DNA of 64,000 nucleotides from JAEUWI01 sp942492815 (GCA_942492815.1 OW818658.1:3472001-3536000); one strand, 5' to 3'. Positions 50,193 through 60,322 are shown, counted from the first letter of the stretch. Numbers and translations: made by a program. The notes: generated by a model not told the origin, from the letters alone.

Positions 50193-53100
50193 ATGTATTA
50201 CTTGAGAGGTTTGTTCATGCTGTTGGTGGTGGCTTTGTTGGTCGGCATCAGCACAGCACACGAGGTTCACGCCAGCCCGCTGATGCCGGTAAATCTGCGA
50301 TGTGATTTCCTGACGGATCCGGTCGCCATCCGGGGCGGTATGCCACGCCTGAGCTGGAGTTTCCCTTCCGCAGAAGCGCTGCAAGCGCAAACGGCCTACC
50401 AGATTATCGTTTCCAGTACCCTGGAGAGCCTGCAGAGGGATGTGGGCGACTTGTGGGACAGTGGCCGGATTCAAAGCGACCAGTCTCAGGACATCGAGTA
50501 CGGCGGCAAGGCACTTCAATCGCGTCAAGCCGCCTTCTGGAAGGTTTGCGTGTGGGATCAGGACGGTCACCGATCGGCGTGGAGCGAAGCGGGTCGGTGG
50601 CGCGTGGGGCTCAATAAGGAGAGCGACTGGGAGGCGAGCTGGATCGCCCTGTCGGAGGATGCCGCGCCGGATTCACCAGAGACCGGCCCCGCGCCTTATC
50701 TCCGCAAGACCTTTGAAACGACAAAGCCGATCCAGTCCGCCACGGTCCACGTCAGTGGGTTGGGTTACTACGAGCTCTACCTCAACGGCGCGAGGGTCGG
50801 CGATCATGTGCTGGCGCCAGCGCCCACGAACTACGACGCGCGCAATCTGCGCAATCTGCTTTACGACTATAGCGATCGTTCCTCAACCCGTGTGCTGTAC
50901 AACACCTTTGATGTTTCCGCCCTTCTCAAGCAGGGCCAGAATGCGATCGGCACGATCCTCGGGAACGGCTGGTACAACCAGCGGGACCGGCGCGACGAGG
51001 GCTGGATGTGGTATGACACGCCCCGGATGATCCTTCAACTGGAAATCACCTATCACGACGGGACCGTCGAGCGCGTCGTCAGCGACAACACCTGGACCGG
51101 CACCACCGGCGCACTCCTGCACGATGGCATCTTCACCGGCGAAGTGTATGACGCACGCCTGGAGCCCGTTGGGTGGAATCAAAGCGGCTTTGACGACTCC
51201 CACTGGAAGAAGGCGGAACTCGTCCGGGCCCCCACCGGAAAACTCACGGCCCAGATGGCGCCGCCCGACCGGGTCACCCGAGACATCAAGCCGGTTCTTG
51301 TATCAAAACGGGGCGAGAGCGGCTATTCCTTCGACTTCGGAGAAATGTTTTCCGGCTGGGTAAGCTTCAAGGTGGAAGGTCCGAAAGGGACTCGCATAAC
51401 GCTGCGGTACATTGAAGAAATGGGCGGACCTTACGGGCAGGAAGACACATATATTCTTTCCGGAAAGGGCGCCGAGCGCTATGAGCCGCGCTTCACCTGG
51501 CACGCGTTTCGCCATGTCGAGATCGACGGCGTGCCCGATTCCGTCACCTTGAGCGAGGTGACCGGCAGGGTGGTGCATACCGACGTGGAGCGGATCGGGT
51601 CTTTCGACTGTTCCAACGAACTTTTCAACCGGATTTACGAAAACTATATCCGTACCCAACTGGGAAATTTCCACGGCGCTTTCATCAGCGATTGTCCCCA
51701 TCGGGAGCGACTGGGCTATACCGCCGACGGACAGTATCTGATGGAATCGTGCATCCTGAACTTTGACATGACCCAGTTCTATCGCAAATGGCTTGAGGAC
51801 ATGGCGGACGCGCAGAACCGCGATACGGGGCACGTGCCCCATACGGCGCCCTACGGGGGCGGAGGTGGCGGGCCGGCCTGGGGCGCTTCCTATGTCCGCG
51901 TGCCCTGGTACTACTATCAATACTACGGCGACAAGGACATCTTGAAACAGCACTATCCCGGCATGAAGCATTTTGTGGATTACCTCGGAACGCGGGTGAA
52001 TAATGAGGGTCTGGTGGACCGCGAAGAACCGGGTGGCTGGTGTCTCGGGGACTGGGCAAACCCGGATCCCGTGGAGATTCCGCCCCCGTTTGTGAACACC
52101 TGTTACTACTTTCACGTGGCGGACATCCTCTCGAAGGCCGCCGCGGTCCTGGGGGAAGACCAGGACGCAACGCGTTATGCCGAGCTCGCGGAGCAGATCA
52201 GGAACAACATTAATAAGGCCTATTTCGATGCCGGCAACGCCCGGTACTGGCAGAACCGGCAGGGAGCGAACGTGTTCCCCCTGGCTTTCGGAATCGTGCC
52301 GGAGGCGGCTTTCGTACCCGTGCTCGACAGCCTTGTCGATAGTATTCTAAAGAACGAGGGACACTTCGACACCGGGATTCTGGCGACGCCACTGATGCTC
52401 GATGTACTTACTGCATCGGGGCGTGAAGACATCGCCTTCACGCTGATGAACCAGCGGAACTATCCGGGATTTGGATACATCCTGGAAAAAGAAGCCACAA
52501 CGCTGTGGGAGTACTGGGACGGAAAACTCTCGCACAGCCACCCCATGTACGGCAGCGTGATCCGATGGTTCTTCACCGGACTGGCCGGCATCAAATCTGA
52601 CCCCGATCAGCCGGGCTACAAGCACATACGCATCGAACCCGTAATCGCGGGCGACCTGACCCACGTCGCTGCGGAATACAAGTCGGTCTATGGTCCGATT
52701 GTCAGCCGCTGGCGCATAGCAAAGAATACGCTGCACCTGACGGTGAAAATTCCTCCCAACACCACCGCCACGGTTCTAGTCCCCTCGGCCGACGAGGACT
52801 CCGTGCAATTCTTGAGCAAGTCTGACTGGGGCCATGCGGAGCGGCAAGCGCATGAGGGAACCCGCACGGTTTACGAGGTCACACCGGGGGAATACGAATT
52901 CACCGCTGCAAACATCGGCAGCATCGTCAAGCCGGTGCATGCAGCAACGCCCGTCATCCGGCCCCGGGATGCCATCATTTCAAAGCCGGATAAGGCAACT
53001 ATTTCGATCCAGTCCGCGACCCCGGATGCGGAGATCTTCTATACGCTCGACGGCAGCGTGCCGGATCGGAGTTCGACAAGATACTCAGCGCCCTTCGAAC

Positions 53101-53621
53101 TGGACAGCACCGCGGACGTGAGCGCAATAGCCTATCGCGAGGGCTATATCCCGAGCTTCACGAGCAGCGTTACGGTGAACTTTGTGGATCCGGCCGTTCA
53201 CGGTGTCAACTACGCGGTATATGAAGGCGAATGGGATGACCGACCGCCGCTGGAACTCACCGCACCGGTGTCCAGCGGACGGATTCACGGATTCGCGGTC
53301 GGCGAAATTGAAAAGCGGGAAGATCATGTGGCCATCGTCTTCACAAGCAACCTCGAGATCGATGCCGAGGGCGACTACAACTTCCACGCCACCGCCAATG
53401 ATGGATGCGTTCTGTATCTCGACGAAAAAGTCGTCGTGGACAACGCCGGTTACTTTGGGGAAAAGGCGACCACCGGAACAATACACCTGCAGGCGGGCAG
53501 ACACCCTGTCCGGGTGCTCTACTTCGAAAACACGGGTTCAGAATCCATGGATATCCTCATGGAAGGGCCGAACGCGGAAAAGCAGCCCATCCCGCCGTAC
53601 AAGCTGTTCCTGAAAGAGTAG
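50193..53621 (+). CDS. Alpha-L-rhamnosidase (GH78) with chitobiase-C-like and PA14-like domains
   Basis: The 1142-residue secreted protein has a signal peptide (about 1-28). It follows the GH78 plan: N-terminal Fn3-like domain (MPVNLRCDFLTDPVAI), two beta domains with sugar-binding features (LGYYELYLNGARVGDHVL) and the (alpha/alpha)6 barrel. The barrel carries the family's DCPHRERLGYTADGQYLM, including the acidic catalytic region, and a C-terminal beta domain follows. Beyond the usual end there is a chitobiase/hexosaminidase C-terminal-type domain (ATPDAEIFYTLDGSVPDRSS) and a PA14-like domain (ATANDGCVLYLDEKVVVDN, QAGRHPVRVLYFENTG). Hydrolysis of alpha-L-rhamnosides in pectin or ulvan-like glycans is expected; the added domains probably bind carbohydrate. 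Confidence 0.92.
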   Translation: MYYLRGLFMLLVVALLVGISTAHEVHASPLMPVNLRCDFLTDPVAIRGGMPRLSWSFPSAEALQAQTAYQIIVSSTLESLQRDVGDLWDSGRIQSDQSQDIEYGGKALQSRQAAFWKVCVWDQDGHRSAWSEAGRWRVGLNKESDWEASWIALSEDAAPDSPETGPAPYLRKTFETTKPIQSATVHVSGLGYYELYLNGARVGDHVLAPAPTNYDARNLRNLLYDYSDRSSTRVLYNTFDVSALLKQGQNAIGTILGNGWYNQRDRRDEGWMWYDTPRMILQLEITYHDGTVERVVSDNTWTGTTGALLHDGIFTGEVYDARLEPVGWNQSGFDDSHWKKAELVRAPTGKLTAQMAPPDRVTRDIKPVLVSKRGESGYSFDFGEMFSGWVSFKVEGPKGTRITLRYIEEMGGPYGQEDTYILSGKGAERYEPRFTWHAFRHVEIDGVPDSVTLSEVTGRVVHTDVERIGSFDCSNELFNRIYENYIRTQLGNFHGAFISDCPHRERLGYTADGQYLMESCILNFDMTQFYRKWLEDMADAQNRDTGHVPHTAPYGGGGGGPAWGASYVRVPWYYYQYYGDKDILKQHYPGMKHFVDYLGTRVNNEGLVDREEPGGWCLGDWANPDPVEIPPPFVNTCYYFHVADILSKAAAVLGEDQDATRYAELAEQIRNNINKAYFDAGNARYWQNRQGANVFPLAFGIVPEAAFVPVLDSLVDSILKNEGHFDTGILATPLMLDVLTASGREDIAFTLMNQRNYPGFGYILEKEATTLWEYWDGKLSHSHPMYGSVIRWFFTGLAGIKSDPDQPGYKHIRIEPVIAGDLTHVAAEYKSVYGPIVSRWRIAKNTLHLTVKIPPNTTATVLVPSADEDSVQFLSKSDWGHAERQAHEGTRTVYEVTPGEYEFTAANIGSIVKPVHAATPVIRPRDAIISKPDKATISIQSATPDAEIFYTLDGSVPDRSSTRYSAPFELDSTADVSAIAYREGYIPSFTSSVTVNFVDPAVHGVNYAVYEGEWDDRPPLELTAPVSSGRIHGFAVGEIEKREDHVAIVFTSNLEIDAEGDYNFHATANDGCVLYLDEKVVVDNAGYFGEKATTGTIHLQAGRHPVRVLYFENTGSESMDILMEGPNAEKQPIPPYKLFLKE

Positions 53622-53869
53622 GCTGGGCGATCCAGCCCGCCCCACCACTCTCCGCCTGGAAACGTCGTCGGGGCCCGACTAGCAAATGCCTGCGGCGGAT
53701 TTTCGATAGCGGGCTGCGCCCTGGATGGAACCTCGACCTCCACGGGGTATGTGCATCAACAGATGCCCTCCATGTCGGCCCTGGGCATACTTCCCAAATC
53801 CCTATCGGCGGCGTTTATTGAGTAAAGTGGCCCAATCGGGCAAACTCAACCCAACGCCGAGATACAACC

Positions 53870-56800
53870 ATGCACGACCGGACTTTACTTACCCAATGGC
53901 ACCGCAATCGCGATGGCGAAGCCTTCCACGAACTCACGCGAAAATACGCGAGCATGACCTACGCCACGGCGCTGCGGATCCTCCGCAACCCCCATGACGC
54001 GGAGGACGTCGCCCAGCGCTGCTTCGAAACCTTGGCCACCAACCGGCGCGCGCCCGGCGATGCCTTGGGTCCCTGGCTGCACCGGGTGGCGGTAAACGCC
54101 GCGCTGGACTGGCGCAAGCGTGAAACCCGCCGCGCGATCCGAGAAACCTCTTATCAGGAAACCCAACCGCAAGCCGCCACGCCGCAATGGGATGATGTTT
54201 ATCCCCTGGTCGACGAGGCCATCGCGGCGTTGCCGGAGAAATTGCGGCGCGCCGTAGTGGGGCATTACCTGGAGCAGCGTACCCACGCCGAGCTCGCGGC
54301 GGCGGAGTCGATCAGCCGCGAGGCCATGACCCAGCGCGTCCATCGGGGTGTAGAGCAGGTTCGGACTGCGCTGCGCAAGCGGGGTATCGCCGTACCGGCG
54401 GCCGCGTTGGCCGCGATGCTCGGGAGTGAACTCGCCCGCGCGGCGGAACTGCCGGGCGCGCTCAAGGTACGCCTGGGGCAAATTGCGGTATCGGGTGTGA
54501 CGGTCTACGGCGCTACGGGGCTACTTTCCGGATTGCTCGGCACCTCCCTCGCCAAAGCAACTCTGTTCGCGCTTGTTGCCGCCATAGGCGGCGGTGCCTG
54601 GTATTGGGGGAACACGCCGGAATCCGTACCCGAGGCTACAATCGGGTCCGCCGGTGAAAACAAAGCAGCCGCTCCGGCGATGGCGGCCCTGGATACCATC
54701 GACACGGACGCGACACCGCGCTTTGCATCGAACACACCCGCCGCCGTTGCGCCCGAGTCCGAACAAATCCATCAACCGGCTCTTTCAGGCCGGGTCTATG
54801 ACACCGTGACGGGTAAGGGTATTGTGGGTGCCGAAGTGTCTGTCTCGGCTGGAGAATTCAGAGAGAAAGTCCTCACCGAAGAAGAGGGGCACTACGCCCT
54901 TGAAGAACTTTCGCCGGGCGAATTTCGCGTCACCTGCGGCGCCGCCAATGGATACTACATTCCCTTCGAGCGCGGAGACGAGTTCCGCGACATTCGCAAA
55001 GTCGCCGTGACGCCCGGTGCGCCCGTCGCAAACATTGACTTCGGCATGAAGCGGGGCGAATCTATCAGCGGACGTGTCGTGGACAGTGGAGGGAATCCCG
55101 TGGCAGGTGCCACGATAACGGGCGGCACGGAGGCGGTGAACTATCATTTCATCCACACGGCAACCAGCGAAAAAGATGGTTCCTTCATCGTGAGCGGCTT
55201 CCCGCCCACACTGGAGGCTTGGGTCTGGGCCGAAACGGAGACCGACACCAGCGCGAGCACTGGCCCCCTGACCCTTCCCGCTCCCGACGCCGCCGAGGTC
55301 AAGGTGGTACTTCAAGCGAAAACGGCTATTCGCGGTAAGGTCGTCTATAGCACTGGCAAGTCGGTGGCGGGCGCAACGGTTTACCCTCAGTACAATCCCC
55401 ATGTGGGTGTAAGAAGTTGGGAAGCAGAGTCCGATGCACAGGGAAACTTCGAACTGGCAAATTTACCCGCCGGTTCACTTTCCCTCCACGCGAGCGACGG
55501 AAACATGAGCCGTAGCGAGTCCATGAGATTCCAACTCCAAGCCGGTATCGATCACGAAGATATCGAGTTGTTGTGCCCCTTAGGGGACGCCAGCATCGCC
55601 GGGCACGTGGTGGACGCCCACGGACGGCGGCTCTCGGTAACACGAATCACGTGTATGTCCGCCGACTTCAACGCCAGCATTCGCACCGACAAGCAAGGCT
55701 CCTTTGTGCTCACCGGCCTTACTCCGGGGATATACCGCCTGGAGGCGGACCGTTTCGGTGAATACGTTACCGCCGTGCTTCCTGAAGTCGCCACGGGGTC
55801 TACGGAAGTCGAAATCGTGTTGGAAGCCTTTCCCCGCGTCGCGGGTCGCGTGGTGGATGCGGAGACCAACGAGCCCATCACACGGTTCACTCTGGGAGCG
55901 CCGGCAGGCGCTGGTCTCATCACCCATCCGCAAACCTACACCCCAATGGAAAATGACAAGGGCGAATACAACGTGCCACTCTTCAGCCTTGGCGAAAACA
56001 TAGTAGTCGCGCGCGTCGAAGGCTATGCGCTGGGCAAAGTCACCGTTCTCGCAGAGAAACCCGGCGAATTGCTGCGCGACGTGGAAATACGGATGGTGCG
56101 CCAGGCGGACTTGCACGGCACGGTGCGCGACGGATCGGGCCGCGGATTGGAGAATGCTGTCATTTATTCGGGAGAGCCCATCGCCGGTTTAAAGAGCGAC
56201 ATGGTGGCGTGTCGCACGGCGGCGGATGGTTCTTTTGTATTGCCCGCTTCGCTCGTGGCCCATGAGTTTCTTATGGTGCACGCTGTCGAAAGCCCGGCTA
56301 TCAAAGTCCCGTTGACCCCAGAACATTTCGCGGGAGATTCCATCGACATCGTGATGTCTGCCGGGGGCTCTATCTCGGTGGAGATCTATGAGAATGGCGA
56401 ACTCTCCGATCGCGGACGGGCGTACATAAGCACTGCGGACCGAGATCTAGGATTTCAGGTACAAAACGTCGAACAAAAAAACGGAGACAGCCTCTCCGCC
56501 CTTAGTGCTGGAAGATATACGATTTCATCAAACCTGGACCTCGGAGTCGATAGGCCAGGCCCCAATAAGAACGACAATCTCGAACTCGCCGAGAACGAAA
56601 ATGCTACCCCACGATTAGATTTTTATTCTGGATCGGCCACGTTGCGGGGGATGATCGATGTGGAACCGGACTGGAGCGTTACGTTTCTGCTGAGCTTTAA
56701 GACAGCATCTGGTATCCAGTTCTATGCATTGCGCGGTGTCCGCGACGAATACACTTTCCCGGAGCTCCCCGAAGGGACGGCCCACTTGAACGCACGTTTC

Positions 56801-57193
56801 GAGCTTCCTGACAGGCGCGGGGTGTTGGAGCAAAATTTCACATTGGACTTCACCAATGGGACAACGATTATTCAGGACTTCAATTTCGAGGATACCCTGA
56901 AAATCGGTGGAAATGTCGACGAGTATAGCGAGCACAAAAACCTGAGCATTATCGCGTTCGTTGGCGAAGTCTCGCCGCAACTGTTGGCTTCCGGCGACTT
57001 CAGCGCCATGCCCGATCGCTTCGGGAGTATCAGCGTCGAAAGCAGCGGCAACTTCTCACTACCCGGCCTCAAAGATTCCACGTACACCCTCGCAGCCATA
57101 GCATCGGAAGGAGATGAAACACTGTGGCTCGCCTACGCCGTCGTGACCCTCGGCGACGAAGACATTACAGTGGAACTCCAGCCGCTGCCATAA
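53870..57193 (+). CDS. ECF sigma factor fused through a membrane segment to carboxypeptidase-regulatory-like repeats
   Basis: The protein has 1107 residues. Residues 1-170 form an ECF sigma factor: region 2 (ATALRILRNPHDAEDVAQRC) and region 4 with an HTH (AIAALPEKLRRAVVGHYLEQ, then ESISREAMTQRVHRGVEQVR). Residues 175-247 are Ala/Gly-rich and hydrophobic, the last part (about 228-247) being a good membrane helix. After a linker come six or so Ig-like CarboxypepD_reg repeats with starts such as LSGRVYDTVTGKGIVGAEV, ISGRVVDSGGNPVAGATI, IRGKVVYSTGKSVAGATV, VAGRVVDAETNEPITRF and LHGTVRDGSGRGLENAV. The sigma part should face the cytoplasm and the repeats the periplasm. No separate anti-sigma gene is adjacent. 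How the sigma domain would be released is unknown. Confidence 0.85.
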   Translation: MHDRTLLTQWHRNRDGEAFHELTRKYASMTYATALRILRNPHDAEDVAQRCFETLATNRRAPGDALGPWLHRVAVNAALDWRKRETRRAIRETSYQETQPQAATPQWDDVYPLVDEAIAALPEKLRRAVVGHYLEQRTHAELAAAESISREAMTQRVHRGVEQVRTALRKRGIAVPAAALAAMLGSELARAAELPGALKVRLGQIAVSGVTVYGATGLLSGLLGTSLAKATLFALVAAIGGGAWYWGNTPESVPEATIGSAGENKAAAPAMAALDTIDTDATPRFASNTPAAVAPESEQIHQPALSGRVYDTVTGKGIVGAEVSVSAGEFREKVLTEEEGHYALEELSPGEFRVTCGAANGYYIPFERGDEFRDIRKVAVTPGAPVANIDFGMKRGESISGRVVDSGGNPVAGATITGGTEAVNYHFIHTATSEKDGSFIVSGFPPTLEAWVWAETETDTSASTGPLTLPAPDAAEVKVVLQAKTAIRGKVVYSTGKSVAGATVYPQYNPHVGVRSWEAESDAQGNFELANLPAGSLSLHASDGNMSRSESMRFQLQAGIDHEDIELLCPLGDASIAGHVVDAHGRRLSVTRITCMSADFNASIRTDKQGSFVLTGLTPGIYRLEADRFGEYVTAVLPEVATGSTEVEIVLEAFPRVAGRVVDAETNEPITRFTLGAPAGAGLITHPQTYTPMENDKGEYNVPLFSLGENIVVARVEGYALGKVTVLAEKPGELLRDVEIRMVRQADLHGTVRDGSGRGLENAVIYSGEPIAGLKSDMVACRTAADGSFVLPASLVAHEFLMVHAVESPAIKVPLTPEHFAGDSIDIVMSAGGSISVEIYENGELSDRGRAYISTADRDLGFQVQNVEQKNGDSLSALSAGRYTISSNLDLGVDRPGPNKNDNLELAENENATPRLDFYSGSATLRGMIDVEPDWSVTFLLSFKTASGIQFYALRGVRDEYTFPELPEGTAHLNARFELPDRRGVLEQNFTLDFTNGTTIIQDFNFEDTLKIGGNVDEYSEHKNLSIIAFVGEVSPQLLASGDFSAMPDRFGSISVESSGNFSLPGLKDSTYTLAAIASEGDETLWLAYAVVTLGDEDITVELQPLP

Positions 57194-57216
57194 GGTTCAC
57201 CGTGCGTCGCTCCTCC

Positions 57217-58626
57217 CTACCCCTGTTTCCCCCGGCGATCGTATTCCGGGTAGAGCGCGGTCACGCAGTCGGGGCAGATGCCGTGGCTGAAATCGGCGCC
57301 GGTGTGTTTGGACACGTAGGTCTCCATGGCGTGCCAGGCCCCGGCATCGTCGCGGATTTTCTTGCAGTTGCTGCAGACGGGCAGCAGCCCTTCGAGGGTC
57401 TTTACTTCGCTCAGGGCGTTCTCGAGTTCGGCGGTGCGCTCGGCGACGCGGCGTTCGAGCAGTTCGCTCTGGCGCTGGGCGTTGGTCTTGATCTGGCGCG
57501 TGAGGGAGAAGGACCAGACCAGGGAGGCACCCAGGGTGGCGACGTGCATGAAGTTGGCGGTGAAGGGGTTGTCCCGAAGCAGGTCGAGGTAGACCATGCA
57601 GAAGAGGACTTCGCCGACGAGAACGAAGCCCCAGGAGGCGAGGAAGAGGCTCAGGTAGACCGGGGAACGCCAGCCCGCCTGAACGGCGAGGGCGCCCATG
57701 ATGACGGGGCCGAGGAGGACGTAAGTGATGACGCCGTAGAACACGATGGGGTGTCCCGCGAGGGTGAGGAAGCCGACGCCGGTGCCGAAGATAACAAAGG
57801 CGATGGCGGCCCAGGCGAGGCGGGGCGTGTGCCGCCAGGACTGGAGAAAGCTCATGGAGAATGCGACGCCGAGCCCCTGGCAGGTGATGCCGGTAAGGGT
57901 CAGCGCATGGTTCCCCCAGCGGGTGGGCTCTTGCCAGAGGAGCATGTTGGCGGTGCCGGCGAAGGTCATCTGGTTGAGCGTGGTGGCCAGCAGCATGAGG
58001 GAGAGCCAGAGGTAGACCGGCTGGCGAAGTCCGACGAAGATGCAGCCGTTGTATAGCGCGAGCCCGATAAGCGCGCCGGCGAGGAGCAGATTCAGCGAGA
58101 GCCGCAGGACGGCCCCTTCACGGGCCACCCCGGCAGGCAGGAGTTCGGCGCGGAAGCGCATGGCCCCGTAGTGGTAGATGCGCAAGTAGAAGGTCTTGGA
58201 CTGGCCCGGCTCCACCCGGATCGGAAAGGCGGGGTTGAGCGCAACCAGGGGCCGGGACCAGAAGGGCACGGCGACGCCTATCGCCTCTTTGGTGAACCCC
58301 CCGCTTCCGTCCGGCGCGAAGAGCATGACATCGATGAGCTGGGAATTGCTGAGGCTCAGGACGAGCGGTTCAGCGGCGGTACCGTCTACGGTGAAGCGGA
58401 ACCAGTGTTCACGGTCGGTATAGCCCATGTGAACGTCCTGTCCGGCGATGGGGGTGAACTGGTCGGCATTTTCGGCGGAGGCAGCCGCTTCGATGCCCGC
58501 AGCGCGGCGATCCGGCTGGAGCAGTTCGAGGGTGAGCGGCATGCCTTGTTCTTGCGATGGCTGGGCCGAGGCCCCGGCAGTCCACACCGCGAGAGTCCCC
58601 ATGACGAGGCCGAATAGAGCAAACAC
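57217..58626 (-). CDS. 7TM-DISM receptor-like membrane protein with a C-terminal Cys-rich motif
   Basis: The 469-residue protein starts at a GTG with a GAAGGGG site. It has a signal peptide (1-22), then a periplasmic 7TMR-DISMED2-type domain (about 30-165, DREHWFRFTVDGTAAEPLVL, GQSKTFYLRIYHYGAMRF). Seven membrane helices (170-375) and a cytoplasmic coiled coil (RVAERTAELENALSEVK) follow. It ends not in a kinase or GGDEF domain but in the short motif LLPVCSNCKKIRDDAG ... HGICPDCVTALYPE, with two CxxC pairs. That tail is known at the ends of various two-component proteins and may bind metal. Ligand and output are unknown. It is convergent with the sigma-factor fusion gene 23 bp away. Confidence 0.85.
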   Translation of the reverse strand: MFALFGLVMGTLAVWTAGASAQPSQEQGMPLTLELLQPDRRAAGIEAAASAENADQFTPIAGQDVHMGYTDREHWFRFTVDGTAAEPLVLSLSNSQLIDVMLFAPDGSGGFTKEAIGVAVPFWSRPLVALNPAFPIRVEPGQSKTFYLRIYHYGAMRFRAELLPAGVAREGAVLRLSLNLLLAGALIGLALYNGCIFVGLRQPVYLWLSLMLLATTLNQMTFAGTANMLLWQEPTRWGNHALTLTGITCQGLGVAFSMSFLQSWRHTPRLAWAAIAFVIFGTGVGFLTLAGHPIVFYGVITYVLLGPVIMGALAVQAGWRSPVYLSLFLASWGFVLVGEVLFCMVYLDLLRDNPFTANFMHVATLGASLVWSFSLTRQIKTNAQRQSELLERRVAERTAELENALSEVKTLEGLLPVCSNCKKIRDDAGAWHAMETYVSKHTGADFSHGICPDCVTALYPEYDRRGKQG

Positions 58627-58774
58627 GAATTAAACCCCTTCAGATACCATGGCGCGGCCCGCGCCAAAACCGTTGGGAGCCTCTTCGCATGACTCTGCAA
58701 CCCGAACGCCGGACCGCTACCTCTCCGGGGATTGTACCCCAAGCCCGGCCCGCCGCCCAACATGCACCTTGGGA

Positions 58775-60322
58775 CTATAGTGTCCCAACCGACCACTTGA
58801 TGCCGTTCACGAGCAGTTGGCGAAATGCGGGCTCGCTGAAGTCGGCGGGGTGCCCGAGACTCGTGTAGAAGACCTTGCCCCGGCCTTGCCCGGCCTCGCG
58901 GATCCAGGTTACCGCCTCGGTCACGCCTGGAATGCTCCCCTCCTGGAGGCAAAGTGCGCCATCGGCAACCTTGCCCGTATTGTAGAGCGAGCCGAGGCTG
59001 TGCCAGGCGGCAGGCTTCACCCCTTTTAGAATGGGATGGTCCACCGCGAGGTTTTTGATGTCCGCGCCGATTTCGTTGGCCTCGTGGCCCGTGTAGCTCC
59101 CGCCGAGTATTTCGGGATCGAAGGTGCCCCACTCCGCGATGCCCTCGGGGACTTCATAGCTTCCGTCGGGCTTGTTCTTGAGCTTGAAGGCATGGCTCGC
59201 CGTGCGGAGTCCGATAACCGGCTTTCCCGAGGCGACAAAGTCACGCAACATCCGGAGTTGGTCCGATGGCAACCCGAGCCGGCGGACAAAGACCAACACC
59301 GCATCCGCCGTGGCCAGATTCTCCATACCCGGTATACTGTGGCCCCCTTCGCCGTGGAGCACGGAGACATGGATCCCCTCCACCTCGCGCAGCACGCGGG
59401 CAAACTCGGGCAGGGTCTTGTCGGCGTGGTAGTGATCGTCGCTGATGATCATGGCCAGGTGGGGACGGGTGTCTTCCGCGAAGCGAAAGGCGGCCTTACC
59501 GGTGAGGTCGGTGCTTTCCACCGTCGGGCAGCCCAACTGCTCCAGATAGTCGACTACGAGCTCGGTGCCGCGAATGTGGCTCACGCGGGGCGCCTTTTCG
59601 GGGTTGTAACGGCTGTCGGTCAAGTCGCGCACCAACACCACATTCAAACCCTGAGCCTTCATCTGGCGAATACCCGTCGGACCGTCGAGCAGGGCGAAGT
59701 TGGCGTGAACACCCATCAGAATCACATTCTCTATACCACGCTTCTTCAAGAGCCCGTAAACTTCGGCCCCCTCGCCGACAGCGTCGGCTTCGGCGATCTC
59801 AGTGGCGGGGTGCTGGCGCGTCTGGGGCATGTCGGCGCGGACAGGTCCCTCCCAGCCGTTGTCCGAAGCATCGACGGGAAGGGCGGGGCCTTCCTCGAGC
59901 GCCACGAGCGGCACTGGGGCCACCTTCAGACATCGCGCGCGCTGGGGGGTGTCCTTGTAGTAATCGGTGACACCGCCAGGCGCGTGAACAACTAGCAGGC
60001 CCTTTTCCCGTGCGGCGTGGGCGGCCTCGTTAATGTGCGGGGCGAGCTCGTCCATGCGCTTCCCCACCCAGGGTGCCTGCGATTGATCCCAGAGATCGAC
60101 AATCACGATCGCCGTCTTCGCGGAATCCCACTGCAACGTCTTGTGAACATAGGTAAAGGCCCGGTCACTCACCGGGGCATCGAGGTCGGTGTTGACCTTC
60201 TCCGGTGCCACCCAGTCGGCCGTGGCCATCTGGGCGCGGGTGTGAAGGGCGAGCGCGCCTTCGGAAAAAACGGTTGGGCACAAACTCAGCAGAAAGATGG
60301 CCAGGAAAAGACGAACAGGCAT
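58775..60322 (-). CDS. Secreted isochorismatase-like hydrolase fused to a ThuA-like domain
   Basis: The 515-residue protein has a signal peptide (about 1-20). Residues 65-260 form an isochorismatase-family (cysteine hydrolase) domain: AIVIVDLWDQSQAPW with the catalytic Asp, and VILMGVHANFALLDGPTG. At the position where the nucleophilic Cys is expected there is Ala-Asn (HANFAL), so hydrolase activity is doubtful. Residues 285-515 form a ThuA/trehalose-utilisation domain, a class I glutamine amidotransferase-like fold (DDHYHADKTLPEFARVL, VLVFVRRLGLPSDQLRMLRD, GRGKVFYTSLGHPADFSEPA). ThuA domains occur in secreted sugar-metabolism proteins. The combination suggests a periplasmic enzyme of unknown substrate. 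Confidence 0.82.
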   Translation of the reverse strand: MPVRLFLAIFLLSLCPTVFSEGALALHTRAQMATADWVAPEKVNTDLDAPVSDRAFTYVHKTLQWDSAKTAIVIVDLWDQSQAPWVGKRMDELAPHINEAAHAAREKGLLVVHAPGGVTDYYKDTPQRARCLKVAPVPLVALEEGPALPVDASDNGWEGPVRADMPQTRQHPATEIAEADAVGEGAEVYGLLKKRGIENVILMGVHANFALLDGPTGIRQMKAQGLNVVLVRDLTDSRYNPEKAPRVSHIRGTELVVDYLEQLGCPTVESTDLTGKAAFRFAEDTRPHLAMIISDDHYHADKTLPEFARVLREVEGIHVSVLHGEGGHSIPGMENLATADAVLVFVRRLGLPSDQLRMLRDFVASGKPVIGLRTASHAFKLKNKPDGSYEVPEGIAEWGTFDPEILGGSYTGHEANEIGADIKNLAVDHPILKGVKPAAWHSLGSLYNTGKVADGALCLQEGSIPGVTEAVTWIREAGQGRGKVFYTSLGHPADFSEPAFRQLLVNGIKWSVGTL

